The notes: a model not told the origin generated them from the letters alone. 64,000 nt of DNA from Tepidibacillus fermentans (GCF_004342885.1 NZ_SMAB01000001.1:124001-188000), one strand, 5' to 3'; positions 17,756-28,098 are shown, counted from the first letter of the stretch. Numbers and translations are program-made.

Positions 17756-18685
17756 TTATACTTTTGTATTGATGATCATCGGCTGAGCTTTTTTGAAACT
17801 TGTTTTTGAAAAAGAATAAATCACTAGTGCTGCCCAAATAAAGCCAAAGCCAATGAGATGTGCTCTTGAGAACTGTTCATGAAAAATAAAGATACCTAAA
17901 AGAAGAGTAATGGTTGGTGAAATATATTGTAAAAAACCAAGAGTGGATAATTCGATCCTTTCTGCACTTTTAGCAAACCATAAAAGAGGTATTGCTGTCG
18001 CAACTCCTGATAATAATAAAAGAATTGTCGTGAAGACTGATAAATTCCCCAATGCACCTAATCCATTCCATTGTTTGAATAAAATAAATCCTAACGCAAA
18101 AGGAAGAATAATCGCTGTCTCTAGTGTTAAACCTGTGACAGAGTCTACATGTACTATTTTTTTAATCAGGCCATAAAAACCAAAACTAGAAGCTAGGATT
18201 AAGGCGATCCATGGCGTTTTCCCATAGTGAATGGTCATTAACATTACCCCGATAAAAGCTAATCCTAAGGCAATTTTTTGACCATTATTTAATTTCTCCT
18301 TTAAAAAGACCATGCCCAATAATACCGTAACTAAGGGGTTAATATAATAACCCAAACTGGTTTCAAGTACATGACCTGCATTGACTGCCCAAATATAAGT
18401 TCCCCAATTAAGGGTAATGGTAAAAGCATTTATCGTGATGAACAATATTTTTTTACGATCATGTATGACTTTTTTAATCATGATCCAATTGCTAGAAATC
18501 AATACAAGTACCACGACAAAGACAAAGGACCAAACAATTCGATGGGCAAGAATTTCAAAAGCTGTGATTTGTTTTAATAATTTCCAATACAAAGGGAGTA
18601 ACCCCCAAGCTGTATATGCCAATATTCCATACAAAACACCTATCCCTTTACTATCTATTGCAATCTTTTTATCTTCTTCTAACAT
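17756..18685 (-). CDS. EamA/RarD-family transporter
   Basis: Ten predicted membrane helices in two EamA repeats, with GILAYTAWGLLPLYWKLL at the N-terminus, as in RarD (309 aa, family length about 300). RarD proteins are drug/metabolite-superfamily permeases of uncertain substrate. The start has a GAAGGAGATC site. It is monocistronic between two terminators. Confidence 0.9.
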   Translation of the reverse strand: MLEEDKKIAIDSKGIGVLYGILAYTAWGLLPLYWKLLKQITAFEILAHRIVWSFVFVVVLVLISSNWIMIKKVIHDRKKILFITINAFTITLNWGTYIWAVNAGHVLETSLGYYINPLVTVLLGMVFLKEKLNNGQKIALGLAFIGVMLMTIHYGKTPWIALILASSFGFYGLIKKIVHVDSVTGLTLETAIILPFALGFILFKQWNGLGALGNLSVFTTILLLLSGVATAIPLLWFAKSAERIELSTLGFLQYISPTITLLLGIFIFHEQFSRAHLIGFGFIWAALVIYSFSKTSFKKAQPMIINTKV

Positions 18686-18783
18686 AACCGATCTCCTTCT
18701 ACTTCAAATCAATCTAATAATTATACATTATAGCACGTTATTTGGGTGAAAAAAGGAAGCATTTTAATACTGATTGTACCTTT

Positions 18784-18812
18784 AAGAAAAGCACCAGCTG
18801 CAATTCAGCTGG
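18784..18812 (-). terminator. terminator after the tandem-MazG gene (end of Wadjet operon)
   Basis: On the minus strand a perfect 7-bp stem CCAGCTG/CAGCTGG is followed by GTGCTTTTCTT. It begins 5 bp after the stop codon and is the first clear terminator downstream of jetA, supporting one transcript from jetA to this gene. Confidence 0.65.
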
Positions 18813-18816
18813 TTCC

Positions 18817-19794
18817 TTAGTGATATTGCGGGATGAACAAGATAAACAGTGTCTGCTGATCTACCATTGGAATCCATTCAAACTCTAGTCCATAATAATG
18901 AAAACGAAAAGTTAACTCATGTAGACCTAGATCATTTACATCTGGTTCTTGTCCAATATATGGATCATATCGATGGAAGAACTGCAACACCCTTTGAATC
19001 GTTTTATTGCGATTTTCTTCATCAGAGATAAATTCCTCTCCTACAATTTCTAGAACTAGCGCCTCAAGTCCTTCATTTTCTCCTACTTTCCCAAAACGCT
19101 GAAAGGTAGGAAGCGTATTTTGTAAGTTCTTTTCTAATGAGAGTGATTCATCCCATTCATAGGAACCCCAAACCTTCTTCAACGATTCATAAGGTGTTCC
19201 TTTCGTCAGTTCACGAAAATGATCGAGGGAAGGTTCAGTCGTTGGATCGTGAGTGATGTCAAACCGATTCTTATCTCGCACAACATCACGATCTAATATT
19301 TGATCTACATAGGTGAAAAGCGGGATATTATTGAGATTTGCCAGTGCAATCAAATCAATGTTAAATTTAGCAATCTCTTCACCCAATCTTCGTTTCTTCT
19401 CTGTCGGTTTCTTTTTCTTATCTCCCTCATAATGATTGAGAATTCTAGCAATCTGTCCAGCCCTTATTATAAGTTTCATTAGACCTTCTTTTTTATTATT
19501 TATTAATGAAATACCATGATACAGTTCATCGATATGAATTGGATACCCCATTAATGATAATTCTTCATTCAGATCCGTACAATACTGATTCCCTACTGAA
19601 GCGGTAATGATAAATAAATCCGCAAGCTCACCACCTAATTCTTCTCTATCACTCTCCGATGTCATTATGAGCTCACTTAACTCACCTAATTCTTCAATAA
19701 CTCTAGCCAACCCTGAAAGTGGTCGCCAATATCCTCCTAATTCTCGTACCGTTTTATCTACTTTTTGTTGATAATCTCGAATGGTTTCACTCAT
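18817..19794 (-). CDS. protein with two MazG-like pyrophosphohydrolase repeats, attached to Wadjet operon
   Basis: Residues 25-75 carry a MazG motif: the glutamates of EELGEL (residues 34-38) and the later ELAD (56-59), the ExxE...ExxD metal site of all-alpha NTP pyrophosphatases. Residues about 105-160 look like a second, more degenerate repeat (RLGEEIAKFNIDLIALAN). The last ~150 residues are not recognised. It would hydrolyse NTPs or altered nucleotides to NMP and pyrophosphate. It starts 45 bp after jetD with a strong AAAGGGGAAAAG site and no terminator between, so it is probably part of the Wadjet transcript. Such a partner is not one of the four core Jet proteins. Confidence 0.75.
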   Translation of the reverse strand: MSETIRDYQQKVDKTVRELGGYWRPLSGLARVIEELGELSELIMTSESDREELGGELADLFIITASVGNQYCTDLNEELSLMGYPIHIDELYHGISLINNKKEGLMKLIIRAGQIARILNHYEGDKKKKPTEKKRRLGEEIAKFNIDLIALANLNNIPLFTYVDQILDRDVVRDKNRFDITHDPTTEPSLDHFRELTKGTPYESLKKVWGSYEWDESLSLEKNLQNTLPTFQRFGKVGENEGLEALVLEIVGEEFISDEENRNKTIQRVLQFFHRYDPYIGQEPDVNDLGLHELTFRFHYYGLEFEWIPMVDQQTLFILFIPQYH

Positions 19795-19839
19795 TATTCT
19801 TTTCCCCTTTTGAACAGGTTTTTCATTTGTTCAAATTGC

Positions 19840-21213
19840 TTATTCATTACACATGATCTTTTGAATATCTTCCATTAATTTTGGTATCAATTTTTCCTGA
19901 TAACCGGCTTTCCGTTTCATGGCAATCTGTTTTTTCAATGGCAGTAATTCATCCAAAGTAATCGTATTCAGTTTCTTTAGCCGTGCATCCGATAATTCGA
20001 TATTAGATATTGCTTCAAGATATTCTTCTATTTCAAATCGCCATAGTTGTACATGTTCAGGGTAACGTACCTTAAGCCTTTGTGCCATTTGTAAACCTTC
20101 TGGATCATAATCACCTGAATAATAAATTTTCGTTCTATTTTGTACTAAGTGATCAAGTAAGATTAAAGTAGCTAGTTTGAATTGGCCATGAGTACAAATG
20201 ATCGGCGCACTCTCTTTTAATTGTAATTGATCGATGATCGCTGAAAAGACTCCCGAATTCTCAACGACAAAAACAACATTTGTTCTGCTTGATTGAACGA
20301 CACTACCTGGTAAAAAGGAATATAGTTTCACTAGTTCTCTTAAAGGGACGTTCAGTACAATCTGCTCTTTATATGCTTCTAGCCAAAATGGTGATGGCTT
20401 ACCATCTTTATCATAACCAATAATTCCAGTACAAGTAACAAAATTCAAAATGTCATCACGGATGATCCCAAAATATTGCAATAAATCATTCACATCTTCA
20501 ATCGTTAGTGAATTTACGATTTCATATCCCTGATCTACAACGGTTCGAACCCATTGTAAAGCCGAAATAAGTAAACGCCCTTGATCTGAATCTAGATCAA
20601 ATCCATGGGGATTCTTAGTTATTTGATAAGCAAATACAGGAAGACGAACATATTCCTTTTCCCTTATAAAATCACCATGTGACAGAAGTGGAAGCTTTGA
20701 AATCGCTTGTAAAACGTTGCTTAACTGCTGTTTTAATCGATCGGGATCTTTATCATACGCTAGATGAACTCCTCTTACTCCACTTCCCTTTTCTTGAATA
20801 TGTTTAATCCAACCTTGTGCATATAGATTGGTGTAACGACGAGCAAATTCTTCAAAAAACTTCGCTTTTTGTCGCTCATATTGTTCTTTTTCTTCTGCTT
20901 GTGAAATCAATATCTGACCGGCGTAGCCATCTAATAAATCTTTGAGATCAATCCCAGTAAATTTTGTCGCATCAAGAGCTTTTTTAAATTGGGAAAAAGA
21001 AATAGAAACAGTTGTTTCATTGGTAAAGTCCTTACGAAAAAAAGAGGAAAGCACCTCTTTTTCCCTAACCGTTAGATCATCTAAGGTCACCTTTCCCCCA
21101 ATTCTTCCAAGACTTTTATATTTTTTTATGAATAAATGAAAGAGTTTTTGAAACACTTTTTCATGCTTGAAATATTCAATTGCTTCGTTAATTTTATCAA
21201 TAAACTGACTCAT
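19840..21213 (-). CDS. jetD: Wadjet anti-plasmid nuclease subunit JetD (type III-like)
   Basis: JetD is the Toprim-containing nuclease of Wadjet, which cuts plasmids after loop extrusion by JetABC. Here the Toprim signature is visible: a glutamate-containing VVENSGVFSAI around residue 322 and the YYSGDYDPEG acidic pair around residue 364. The N-terminal part should be the winged-helix/CAP-like DNA-binding region. The start at ATG 21211-21213 has a GAGGAG site and overlaps the jetC stop by 17 bp, which shows coupling. An upstream extension of the frame lies inside jetC and is unlikely. At 457 residues it fits the DUF2399/TIGR02679 form, i.e. the type III set. Confidence 0.88.
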   Translation of the reverse strand: MSQFIDKINEAIEYFKHEKVFQKLFHLFIKKYKSLGRIGGKVTLDDLTVREKEVLSSFFRKDFTNETTVSISFSQFKKALDATKFTGIDLKDLLDGYAGQILISQAEEKEQYERQKAKFFEEFARRYTNLYAQGWIKHIQEKGSGVRGVHLAYDKDPDRLKQQLSNVLQAISKLPLLSHGDFIREKEYVRLPVFAYQITKNPHGFDLDSDQGRLLISALQWVRTVVDQGYEIVNSLTIEDVNDLLQYFGIIRDDILNFVTCTGIIGYDKDGKPSPFWLEAYKEQIVLNVPLRELVKLYSFLPGSVVQSSRTNVVFVVENSGVFSAIIDQLQLKESAPIICTHGQFKLATLILLDHLVQNRTKIYYSGDYDPEGLQMAQRLKVRYPEHVQLWRFEIEEYLEAISNIELSDARLKKLNTITLDELLPLKKQIAMKRKAGYQEKLIPKLMEDIQKIMCNE

Positions 21214-24200
21214 ATTTATAATTCTCCTCTTTAAATAAATGCATTGCTTTGCCATCCCAATAATATCGAACAACTGTAACAAAAGATGCATTCTTTGGTC
21301 TTACTAATTCACATATGGATAACTGGGATACCGTATCATAATCTCCCCATAAGGCTTGCGAGTTGAAGATATAATTGAAGCCTAGTTTTTCTACGAGATC
21401 AAACATATCTCGAATGTTGTTCTCATCCACACCCGCAAAGGCTTCATCTAAGGAAATGATATATGGTGCATCCTCACGAGACTCAAGATAGCGTGAATAA
21501 GCAGCTGAAAATAATGGAATATACATTGCCATTGCTTTTTCACCGCCACTAAAGGTATAGAAGACATTATTGGTTAATTCCCTTTTTGGTTCACCTTCTC
21601 TTTTATAATATAAAGTGAAGGAAAACCACTTACGGTAATCTAACATCTCTTTGATCATTTGATGTAAGGTTTCCCCATACCCCTTATCCTCTAACACCTC
21701 TTTGGCCCGAGTAATTTTAGACTGAAAATGTCTCGTGATTCGATTCAGATCCTCTTCTTTTAATAGTCTAGGATCAAGACGAAGAAGGTCAACAAGATCC
21801 TTGGTATCCATCTCCTCTTCCACATCCGCAGTCTTTGGCTTCCAGCGAATAGAAAACGTTAAGCCACTAGATGTGTCCCGTTCAGCCATTAATTGGTTAA
21901 TCTTCTCTACCCATTGTTCCGCGCGATTAATCCTTGCACGAATGATTCTCCCTACGCTATTTAAAATAATTTCTTCATATAGTTCACGGTCTTTTTCACT
22001 TAGGATCATCTTTTGTAGTTCGATGTCTTTTTCAATTTGCTCTAAAACATAATATGGACTGACTCGATTGCCGTTATATTCCATCAGCAGTTGGATTCGT
22101 CTAGCTTTCTGCTTTAATTGCTCCCATTTCATATGTAAGTTTTCATCATCTATTTCTAATTCCTCTTTGATCTCAAAAATTGTATCCTGAGTTAAACGAT
22201 ATTCTACTAAAACACCTTGTTCCATATAATAAGCGTTGGTTAAACGACCATTTACTTTTTCTCGATCTAGGGTTTGAATGAGGTTACCGAAATGATGAAG
22301 CACCATATTGGCTCGATTTACAATTTGTTCTTCATCTGACCACACTGAAGGATCCTCAATTTGATCAACAAGTTGCAAACGATCATCTTCCGTAAAAACC
22401 GCTAACCATTTTTGGACGAGTTGTTCGAAGAATTCAATTTCTAAATTGTTTTTACTTATTTCTTTCTCTGTATTCTCAATCTGATGAAAAAGATCTTGTC
22501 TTTTAGCAATCAGTTGTTTGATCTGATCTGGAATTTGTTCTAAACGTCGAACGGTCTCTTCAATCTTTTGGCGTATTTCTTCTGCACCTAATTCCTGCAA
22601 ACGTTGTTCAATTTGTTGTAAGTGAAGGTTATATCTTTCTATTTCTCCTTCAATTTGATTGATTTCTCCTTTTAACTCATCAACATCAAACTTAATCTCA
22701 TCTAGATTTTGTTGATATTGAAACCTGCTTTGTTTACTATGCTGATAATCCTTATATACACTTTCTAAATCACGAAGTTGCTGTTGATAATCTAGTAATG
22801 CCTTTCTTGCTGATTCATATGCATCGTCCTGAGTAGGCAAAGTTAATCCCTCTGTTAGTTGTCGAATTTGGTTTTTGATCAGCTGTAATTGATCCAACTC
22901 TCGTTTTACCCGCTCATTCTTTCGTCTAGCTTCTTCTTGAAGAAATTTTAGCTCTCGGCGGCTATCTTCTAATTCGTAATAAATTGCTTTTAATTCTTTA
23001 TCACTTGGAAAAGCAAGAAACTCCGTCTCTAATTCTGCAAGTTGTGTCTTCCATTGTTCAAGTTGTTGTTTAAACTGATTCCTCTTTTCTTCTAATGTGA
23101 CGATTTCTTCTTCAATTTGGACAATCATCTGTAGTCGGTATTGTTTACGTGATTCTTTGCCAATATAGATTGCTTGTCCTCTTTTCATAGCGTGTCCTTC
23201 AAGAAGCCCTATTTGATAGCGACCATCTTCAGTGATCGAAACGTAATGATCAGCTTTTTCAGCAATGACGATGCTTCTCAATACAAGATCAATATCCTCC
23301 GCTGTTACATCAATCCCTTCCACAGGTGTAGGATCAAGCAGATCTGCTAAGGTATAGCCAAAAAATTGAGGATTGACTCTTATCACCCGATCATGAAGTA
23401 CATTTACTGAATATTTTTCAGGTATGATCAACGCATCAAGAAGCCCCATCTCCGTAATCGCAGCTTCAATTCGTTCACGTTGTTCTTGTGAGACTTCTTT
23501 ACGAAACTCTACGGCAGAGAAAAAGGGAAGGTAAGGTATATTTTGTTTTTCCAATGTATTTCTAGCTTCTATTGTATCGGGGTGCCTTTCTGGCTCTGGA
23601 TCTATCTTTTCTCTCCATTCTTTTAATTCTACTTTTTTCTGTTCAATTTCCATTTGCTTCTCTTCGAGTTGCTGCTGACTTTTAATCATCTCTTTTTGAA
23701 TATTTTGATAGATTTCGTTATATCGATTGCGTACAGGCGTTTTAATATCCTCCAATTGAAATTCTTCATAGATTTGGCCAATTCTCGCAGCTACTAGTTG
23801 AATCTCCTCATCTCCAAGAAATAAGCGCCTGTTTTGGTTTCGCCAAGAATGAAAAATTGCTAAATAACGTTCCCTCTCCTCTTCAAAAAATTGTTCCCAT
23901 TTTCGTTCGTTATTTCGCATTTGATCTAGCTTTTTGTTGATTTCCCCTAGTTCTTTTTCCAATTCTTGATATCGTTCTTTTACTTTAGTTTGTTCTCTTA
24001 ACACTTTTAGAATCTCATCAATTTTTTGTTGGTAATCTTGAACTTCTTTTTTCCAAAGATCAAAATGATAGCTCGTCTTATAATTTCGCTTAAATTCAGG
24101 TGCGCCAATCTGATGATTAAAAAAGGCTGCTTCTTCTGCTAAAAAATCTAATTCCTCTAACAACTCTTGTATGATTCGTTCTGCTTTTTCTTCTCTTTCC

Positions 24201-25354
24201 TTTTCATTCAAAACCTTATCTTGTAAATCTCTTTCTTTGCGCTTTTTTTCTTCTAAAAAATATTCCTTTTGTTCCCACTTTACTTTTGCTTGTTGCTGAA
24301 GCTGGATGAATTTATGTTTTTCCTCTTCTGCTTTAAAAACATCATGGTCCCTTAATTGTTTTTCTTCTTCTTTTAGAACATCTTCTTCTCGTTCAAGAGT
24401 ATCCAATTGTCGAGATTTTGCATCAAGCTCTTCTTTTAACTGATGCAAGTTTCGCTGTAATTCTTGTTTCTTTTTTCGGACATTGTTCCTCTCACGATAA
24501 GCCTTTATAACACCATCTGCCTTTTCTGCAAGAACAAAACGGTTATATTGATCATATTCCCTACATAATCTTCTTAACGATTTTTGATCACGAATCAGTT
24601 GTTCTAATTGCTGCTTAGTTTGGTCCATATTTTCAATCGTATCCGATAAAGGACGTAACTCCTCGTCGGATAAAGCAGGTAGAGATTCATTAAGAATGTC
24701 ATAGATCACCGTCGGCTTGAATTCCTTGGATAATTTGGGACTACGCAATTGAATTAATAACTTGATGAGTTCATCAAACGCTTCTAATGAATCAAAACCA
24801 AAGATATACTTATTTACCAATTCCATATACTCTTTCTGAGTACGAACGACTTTCCCCCCATTTTCAAGTCGGTGTTCCAATTCTCTTCTCGTAAGTGGAA
24901 TTTTTTCACCTGCTTCTATTTTGTATAGAGATAAATCATGCCCAATTCGCCGGTTATCATAGATGACAAATCCCCAGAAATCCATATTACTATGTCTTTT
25001 TGCCCTAAGACCGATTCCTGTTGTTAAATACTGTTCTGTATACTGACGCTTGTATTCGAGATACAAATAACCTGTTCGTTCATCTCGATCGACGACTCCT
25101 TTTTCACCGAGAAGATAATCTTCCATTCTCCTGGCCTTTGAACCAAAAGGATCTAAGCGATCTGGGCTCTTTTTCCCATCTAATAGTACAGGTAAGAAAC
25201 TTTGCATCGTCACCGACTTTCCTGAACCATTACTTCCTCTTAAAAGTAACCGTCCACCTGCGAAGTGAAACTCTTCCTCATCGTAATACCAAAAGTTAAG
25301 CAAACCTGCCCGATGAAGTTGCCATTTATTCTTTTTCACTTTCTCCCACCTCAT
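21197..25354 (-). CDS. jetC: Wadjet SMC-like ATPase JetC
   Basis: This 1385-residue protein has an N-terminal Walker A (GSNGSGKS, residues 40-47), very long coiled coils rich in Glu/Lys/Gln (about residues 270-600 and 770-1100), a hinge-like middle region (about 610-760), and a C-terminal ABC signature (FSGGEKAMAM) and Walker B (YIISLDEAFAGVD). This is the SMC/MukB-like motor of Wadjet that extrudes DNA loops. It overlaps jetB by 29 bp. The start is the ATG at 25354 or a GTG five codons later, which has a better GGGAG site. The ATPase motifs are intact, so the system should be active. Confidence 0.93.
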   Translation of the reverse strand: MRWEKVKKNKWQLHRAGLLNFWYYDEEEFHFAGGRLLLRGSNGSGKSVTMQSFLPVLLDGKKSPDRLDPFGSKARRMEDYLLGEKGVVDRDERTGYLYLEYKRQYTEQYLTTGIGLRAKRHSNMDFWGFVIYDNRRIGHDLSLYKIEAGEKIPLTRRELEHRLENGGKVVRTQKEYMELVNKYIFGFDSLEAFDELIKLLIQLRSPKLSKEFKPTVIYDILNESLPALSDEELRPLSDTIENMDQTKQQLEQLIRDQKSLRRLCREYDQYNRFVLAEKADGVIKAYRERNNVRKKKQELQRNLHQLKEELDAKSRQLDTLEREEDVLKEEEKQLRDHDVFKAEEEKHKFIQLQQQAKVKWEQKEYFLEEKKRKERDLQDKVLNEKEREEKAERIIQELLEELDFLAEEAAFFNHQIGAPEFKRNYKTSYHFDLWKKEVQDYQQKIDEILKVLREQTKVKERYQELEKELGEINKKLDQMRNNERKWEQFFEEERERYLAIFHSWRNQNRRLFLGDEEIQLVAARIGQIYEEFQLEDIKTPVRNRYNEIYQNIQKEMIKSQQQLEEKQMEIEQKKVELKEWREKIDPEPERHPDTIEARNTLEKQNIPYLPFFSAVEFRKEVSQEQRERIEAAITEMGLLDALIIPEKYSVNVLHDRVIRVNPQFFGYTLADLLDPTPVEGIDVTAEDIDLVLRSIVIAEKADHYVSITEDGRYQIGLLEGHAMKRGQAIYIGKESRKQYRLQMIVQIEEEIVTLEEKRNQFKQQLEQWKTQLAELETEFLAFPSDKELKAIYYELEDSRRELKFLQEEARRKNERVKRELDQLQLIKNQIRQLTEGLTLPTQDDAYESARKALLDYQQQLRDLESVYKDYQHSKQSRFQYQQNLDEIKFDVDELKGEINQIEGEIERYNLHLQQIEQRLQELGAEEIRQKIEETVRRLEQIPDQIKQLIAKRQDLFHQIENTEKEISKNNLEIEFFEQLVQKWLAVFTEDDRLQLVDQIEDPSVWSDEEQIVNRANMVLHHFGNLIQTLDREKVNGRLTNAYYMEQGVLVEYRLTQDTIFEIKEELEIDDENLHMKWEQLKQKARRIQLLMEYNGNRVSPYYVLEQIEKDIELQKMILSEKDRELYEEIILNSVGRIIRARINRAEQWVEKINQLMAERDTSSGLTFSIRWKPKTADVEEEMDTKDLVDLLRLDPRLLKEEDLNRITRHFQSKITRAKEVLEDKGYGETLHQMIKEMLDYRKWFSFTLYYKREGEPKRELTNNVFYTFSGGEKAMAMYIPLFSAAYSRYLESREDAPYIISLDEAFAGVDENNIRDMFDLVEKLGFNYIFNSQALWGDYDTVSQLSICELVRPKNASFVTVVRYYWDGKAMHLFKEENYKYESVY

Positions 25355-26522
25355 TATTTTTTAGAAAATCATCAGGATAACGGCCAATCATTCGCACCAA
25401 TGCAGGATAAAGAATAACTGCTCCAGTGTCTTGTTCTCTTCTAGCTAGTTTCCAATCTTCGAGTAGTCGAAACAATTCAGATGCCGTATCTTTAACAGTA
25501 GCTTCGCGATGTTCCTTGCTCCATCCGTAGCCAAACTGTTCTTTACAAAGTCCTACCCACCTTTCAAAATCGAGCCAAGTTAAAAGTAACGTCCCATTCC
25601 ACTGATATGGGATATCTTCCGTTCTTTGCTGTTCTCTAACAATACTTGCAAATTGTAAAGCAATATCCATAATTCCCTTATTATCTGGGAAGAGAGTAAA
25701 GCGTGCCCTTCTTTCAGGCAAGGTTATCATCGCTGTATTTTTGTACAATTCAAATTGAAAAGGAGTATGTTTTTCAATATCTTCTCGCAAACGATTTCGA
25801 TAATTGCGCAGATACAAAAAGTCAGGATCCTGCACACCTTCACTATACATCACCGGGGATAAAAATAGTTTTCGATAGATTCGATGTCTTCTTGTCGCTC
25901 CTGTATTCTCTTCTTCCTTCATCCATTCTACTTTTAAAATCTCATCTATCGACGCAAATTGAAATAGATCCTTTGGATAAGAACGCATAAAATATCGGGA
26001 GACCAGTGGTACTTCATAAAGTACTTCATGGTTTTCCGTTTGTGAAAAACCCTCAATATCCCCATCTACCACTTTTACAATCCCAATTTCCTGAGCGAAG
26101 CGCAACACACGAACTAAAGATTTGCGATGTTCGTAATTGGTCCAGTCTAAACCATCTTCTCCTGGATAAATCCCTTGCAGATCTTCTACAATCTCTGTTA
26201 GTAAAAATTGTTCATCGATCGTTTTCCCTTCTAAGAATGCTAACACACAAGAAAAAATGGCATAATCACGGGAATGAGTAAATGCTTGAATTCCCATCCA
26301 CGGTTCTGGTTCAATTGGAACTTTTTCCAACTTCGCAAAATGCCTGTGAACGATTAAACGATAGCCGAATTTTTCGAGAAAATAACTGCGTAAAGCATTT
26401 TCTCTTTCCCTGATCAGCTGATATTTTTCTGGTTCACTCTCACGTAAAACCCAAAATTGCTCAAACAATATTTCCATGGCTTCATGCGCCACTTCATCAA
26501 ACTGCTGTTTTTGTTTCTCCAT
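25326..26522 (-). CDS. jetB: Wadjet subunit JetB (kite/MukE-like, DUF2398)
   Basis: The product (398 aa) is a soluble helical/winged-helix protein with no catalytic motif. Sequence blocks such as RLIVHRHFAKLEKVP, WMGIQAFTHSRDYAIFSCVLAFLE and RFAQEIGIVKVVDGD are characteristic of the DUF2398/TIGR02678 family. It acts like MukE/KITE proteins that bind DNA and the SMC necks. It starts at the jetA stop and ends inside jetC. The ATG at 26520-26522 follows AGGTGAGG; a GTG nine bases upstream is less likely. Confidence 0.87.
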   Translation of the reverse strand: MEKQKQQFDEVAHEAMEILFEQFWVLRESEPEKYQLIRERENALRSYFLEKFGYRLIVHRHFAKLEKVPIEPEPWMGIQAFTHSRDYAIFSCVLAFLEGKTIDEQFLLTEIVEDLQGIYPGEDGLDWTNYEHRKSLVRVLRFAQEIGIVKVVDGDIEGFSQTENHEVLYEVPLVSRYFMRSYPKDLFQFASIDEILKVEWMKEEENTGATRRHRIYRKLFLSPVMYSEGVQDPDFLYLRNYRNRLREDIEKHTPFQFELYKNTAMITLPERRARFTLFPDNKGIMDIALQFASIVREQQRTEDIPYQWNGTLLLTWLDFERWVGLCKEQFGYGWSKEHREATVKDTASELFRLLEDWKLARREQDTGAVILYPALVRMIGRYPDDFLKNNEVGESEKE

Positions 26523-26531
26523 TTTCCTCAC

Positions 26532-28043
26532 CTAATCGATGAAATAAAAAACATAATTTGGCATTGTTAAAACTCCATCTTCCGATTCAAGCTGAATCAT
26601 TGAATCATCCAATTGGAATAATTTAAAACGTCTGCCTGTCTCCGTTTTCCCAATCTGCTCTTTATTCCCCATTGCTTTTCCGATCCAGTTCAAAATTGTT
26701 TTTCTTACATAGGGATCAACCCTCTTCAGTTGGCTGATTACAATTTGCTTTTGCTCGATGATTTGCTCTAACATCTTCTGTTCGGCTTCTTTTTCCAACA
26801 TATATTGTTTAAGTGTCTCTTTCTTCTCTTGTTCCTTACTTACGATAGCTCCAGGCCTTGTTTTTTCCTTGTAATTTCTAATCCTTGGTTTTAAGGTAAA
26901 TATCGTTGGCGGTTGATCCCATATTTCTGAATAAATATCTTCCGTTTCAATACCATCTGTTTGAAAGTGTCTCGTGTGAAAAACACCAAATACTACGGAA
27001 GAAAGTTTATGCGCATCTTGAATGTCTTGCATCTCACTAAACCATTTCGCCAAATGAAGGTAATCCTTTCGCTTGCTCCGGAAATTTTGGCTCCTTTCAC
27101 CTAACCGCTGTGCAAATCGTGTCATTCGTCGAATCGTTTCATTGGTCTCATTCTGTAAAAAAGAAAGTTCACTTTCGTGGCTTGTTCCTCCCAGAAACCA
27201 TTTCTTCAAACTTTCCCATTGATCGATAAATTGTTGAACAAGTTGCTCTTCTTTGGGAAGGTCCGTTAAACGTGGTATCAATAATTGATAAGTTACCAAA
27301 CGTTTCGCGACTCGTTGAATAAACGTATTTGAAGTGTCATTTAAAACCGCTTCAATTTTTAATGAGGATCGTTGCAAAGCAGTCATAAAATTCCGTAAAT
27401 ATTCGGTTAACGAATCTTTAAAAGCTAAAAAAGCCTCAGTCATCATCACTTCTTCTACTTTTTCGCTTTTAAGATAAGCAATATAGTCCGTGGCATTTTC
27501 CGCCATTTTTCGAAATTGATCAAATAGATCTTCCCACATACGATATAATTCCTCATTAGAGAGCTTGTCCGCTTCATATTCCCGTTTACCTTCATGAAAG
27601 GGATGTTTGTGATAAGCCGTTAGTTGAAATAAGAATTCAAGTAAGCGATCAAACAAGGTTCTTTCTAAAGAACCTCCAAAAGAGTCTCCCAATTTTTCTA
27701 ATCCTTGTACCATTCGCTCAATTTCGATCGTATAAGGAGTTGCCTGATAACGAAACTTTTTTTTCTTGAAATCTTCAATGCTCGATACTCTTCCTGTTTC
27801 CTGCCGAGGAATGAGGTTTTTCCATTGAACCAATTGGTTTAAATCATTTTGCAATTGTTCTTCTGTATATTCTTGAAAATGGGGACTTTGTTGCAAATAT
27901 TCATAGATTTCCTCTGGAAAAAGATAATGGCGTAACCGCTCATGTTGTTGATAAAAATAGCGTAAAATAGAACGATAACGCCATGCATTTTCAGTCGTCA
28001 AATAGGTAACCTCTGAAATTGCTTTTAATAGTTGGTCATTCAT
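26532..28043 (-). CDS. jetA: Wadjet kleisin-like subunit JetA (DUF2397)
   Basis: The 503-residue protein has an N-terminal winged-helix-type region (LRHYLFPEEIYEYLQ...), long helices in the middle, and a C-terminal small domain, with the block KFRYQATPYTIEIERMVQGLE typical of DUF2397/TIGR02677. JetA is the kleisin linking the JetC heads, like MukF. It opens the operon jetA-jetB-jetC-jetD-MazG with a GAGAGGAAATCT ribosome site. A terminator just upstream separates it from the LapA-domain gene, so its promoter should lie in the ~55 bp before the start, where TATACT is a candidate -10 box. Confidence 0.87.
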   Translation of the reverse strand: MNDQLLKAISEVTYLTTENAWRYRSILRYFYQQHERLRHYLFPEEIYEYLQQSPHFQEYTEEQLQNDLNQLVQWKNLIPRQETGRVSSIEDFKKKKFRYQATPYTIEIERMVQGLEKLGDSFGGSLERTLFDRLLEFLFQLTAYHKHPFHEGKREYEADKLSNEELYRMWEDLFDQFRKMAENATDYIAYLKSEKVEEVMMTEAFLAFKDSLTEYLRNFMTALQRSSLKIEAVLNDTSNTFIQRVAKRLVTYQLLIPRLTDLPKEEQLVQQFIDQWESLKKWFLGGTSHESELSFLQNETNETIRRMTRFAQRLGERSQNFRSKRKDYLHLAKWFSEMQDIQDAHKLSSVVFGVFHTRHFQTDGIETEDIYSEIWDQPPTIFTLKPRIRNYKEKTRPGAIVSKEQEKKETLKQYMLEKEAEQKMLEQIIEQKQIVISQLKRVDPYVRKTILNWIGKAMGNKEQIGKTETGRRFKLFQLDDSMIQLESEDGVLTMPNYVFYFID

Positions 28044-28098
28044 AGATTTCCTCTCATTTTCAGGTATTTTTCATAGTTTTAGTATATCAAACCAAAAT

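Noticed and set aside
21213-21291. N-terminal extension of JetD inside jetC
   Set aside because: It has no start signal. The ATG at 21211-21213 has a good GAGGAG site and normal overlap with jetC.
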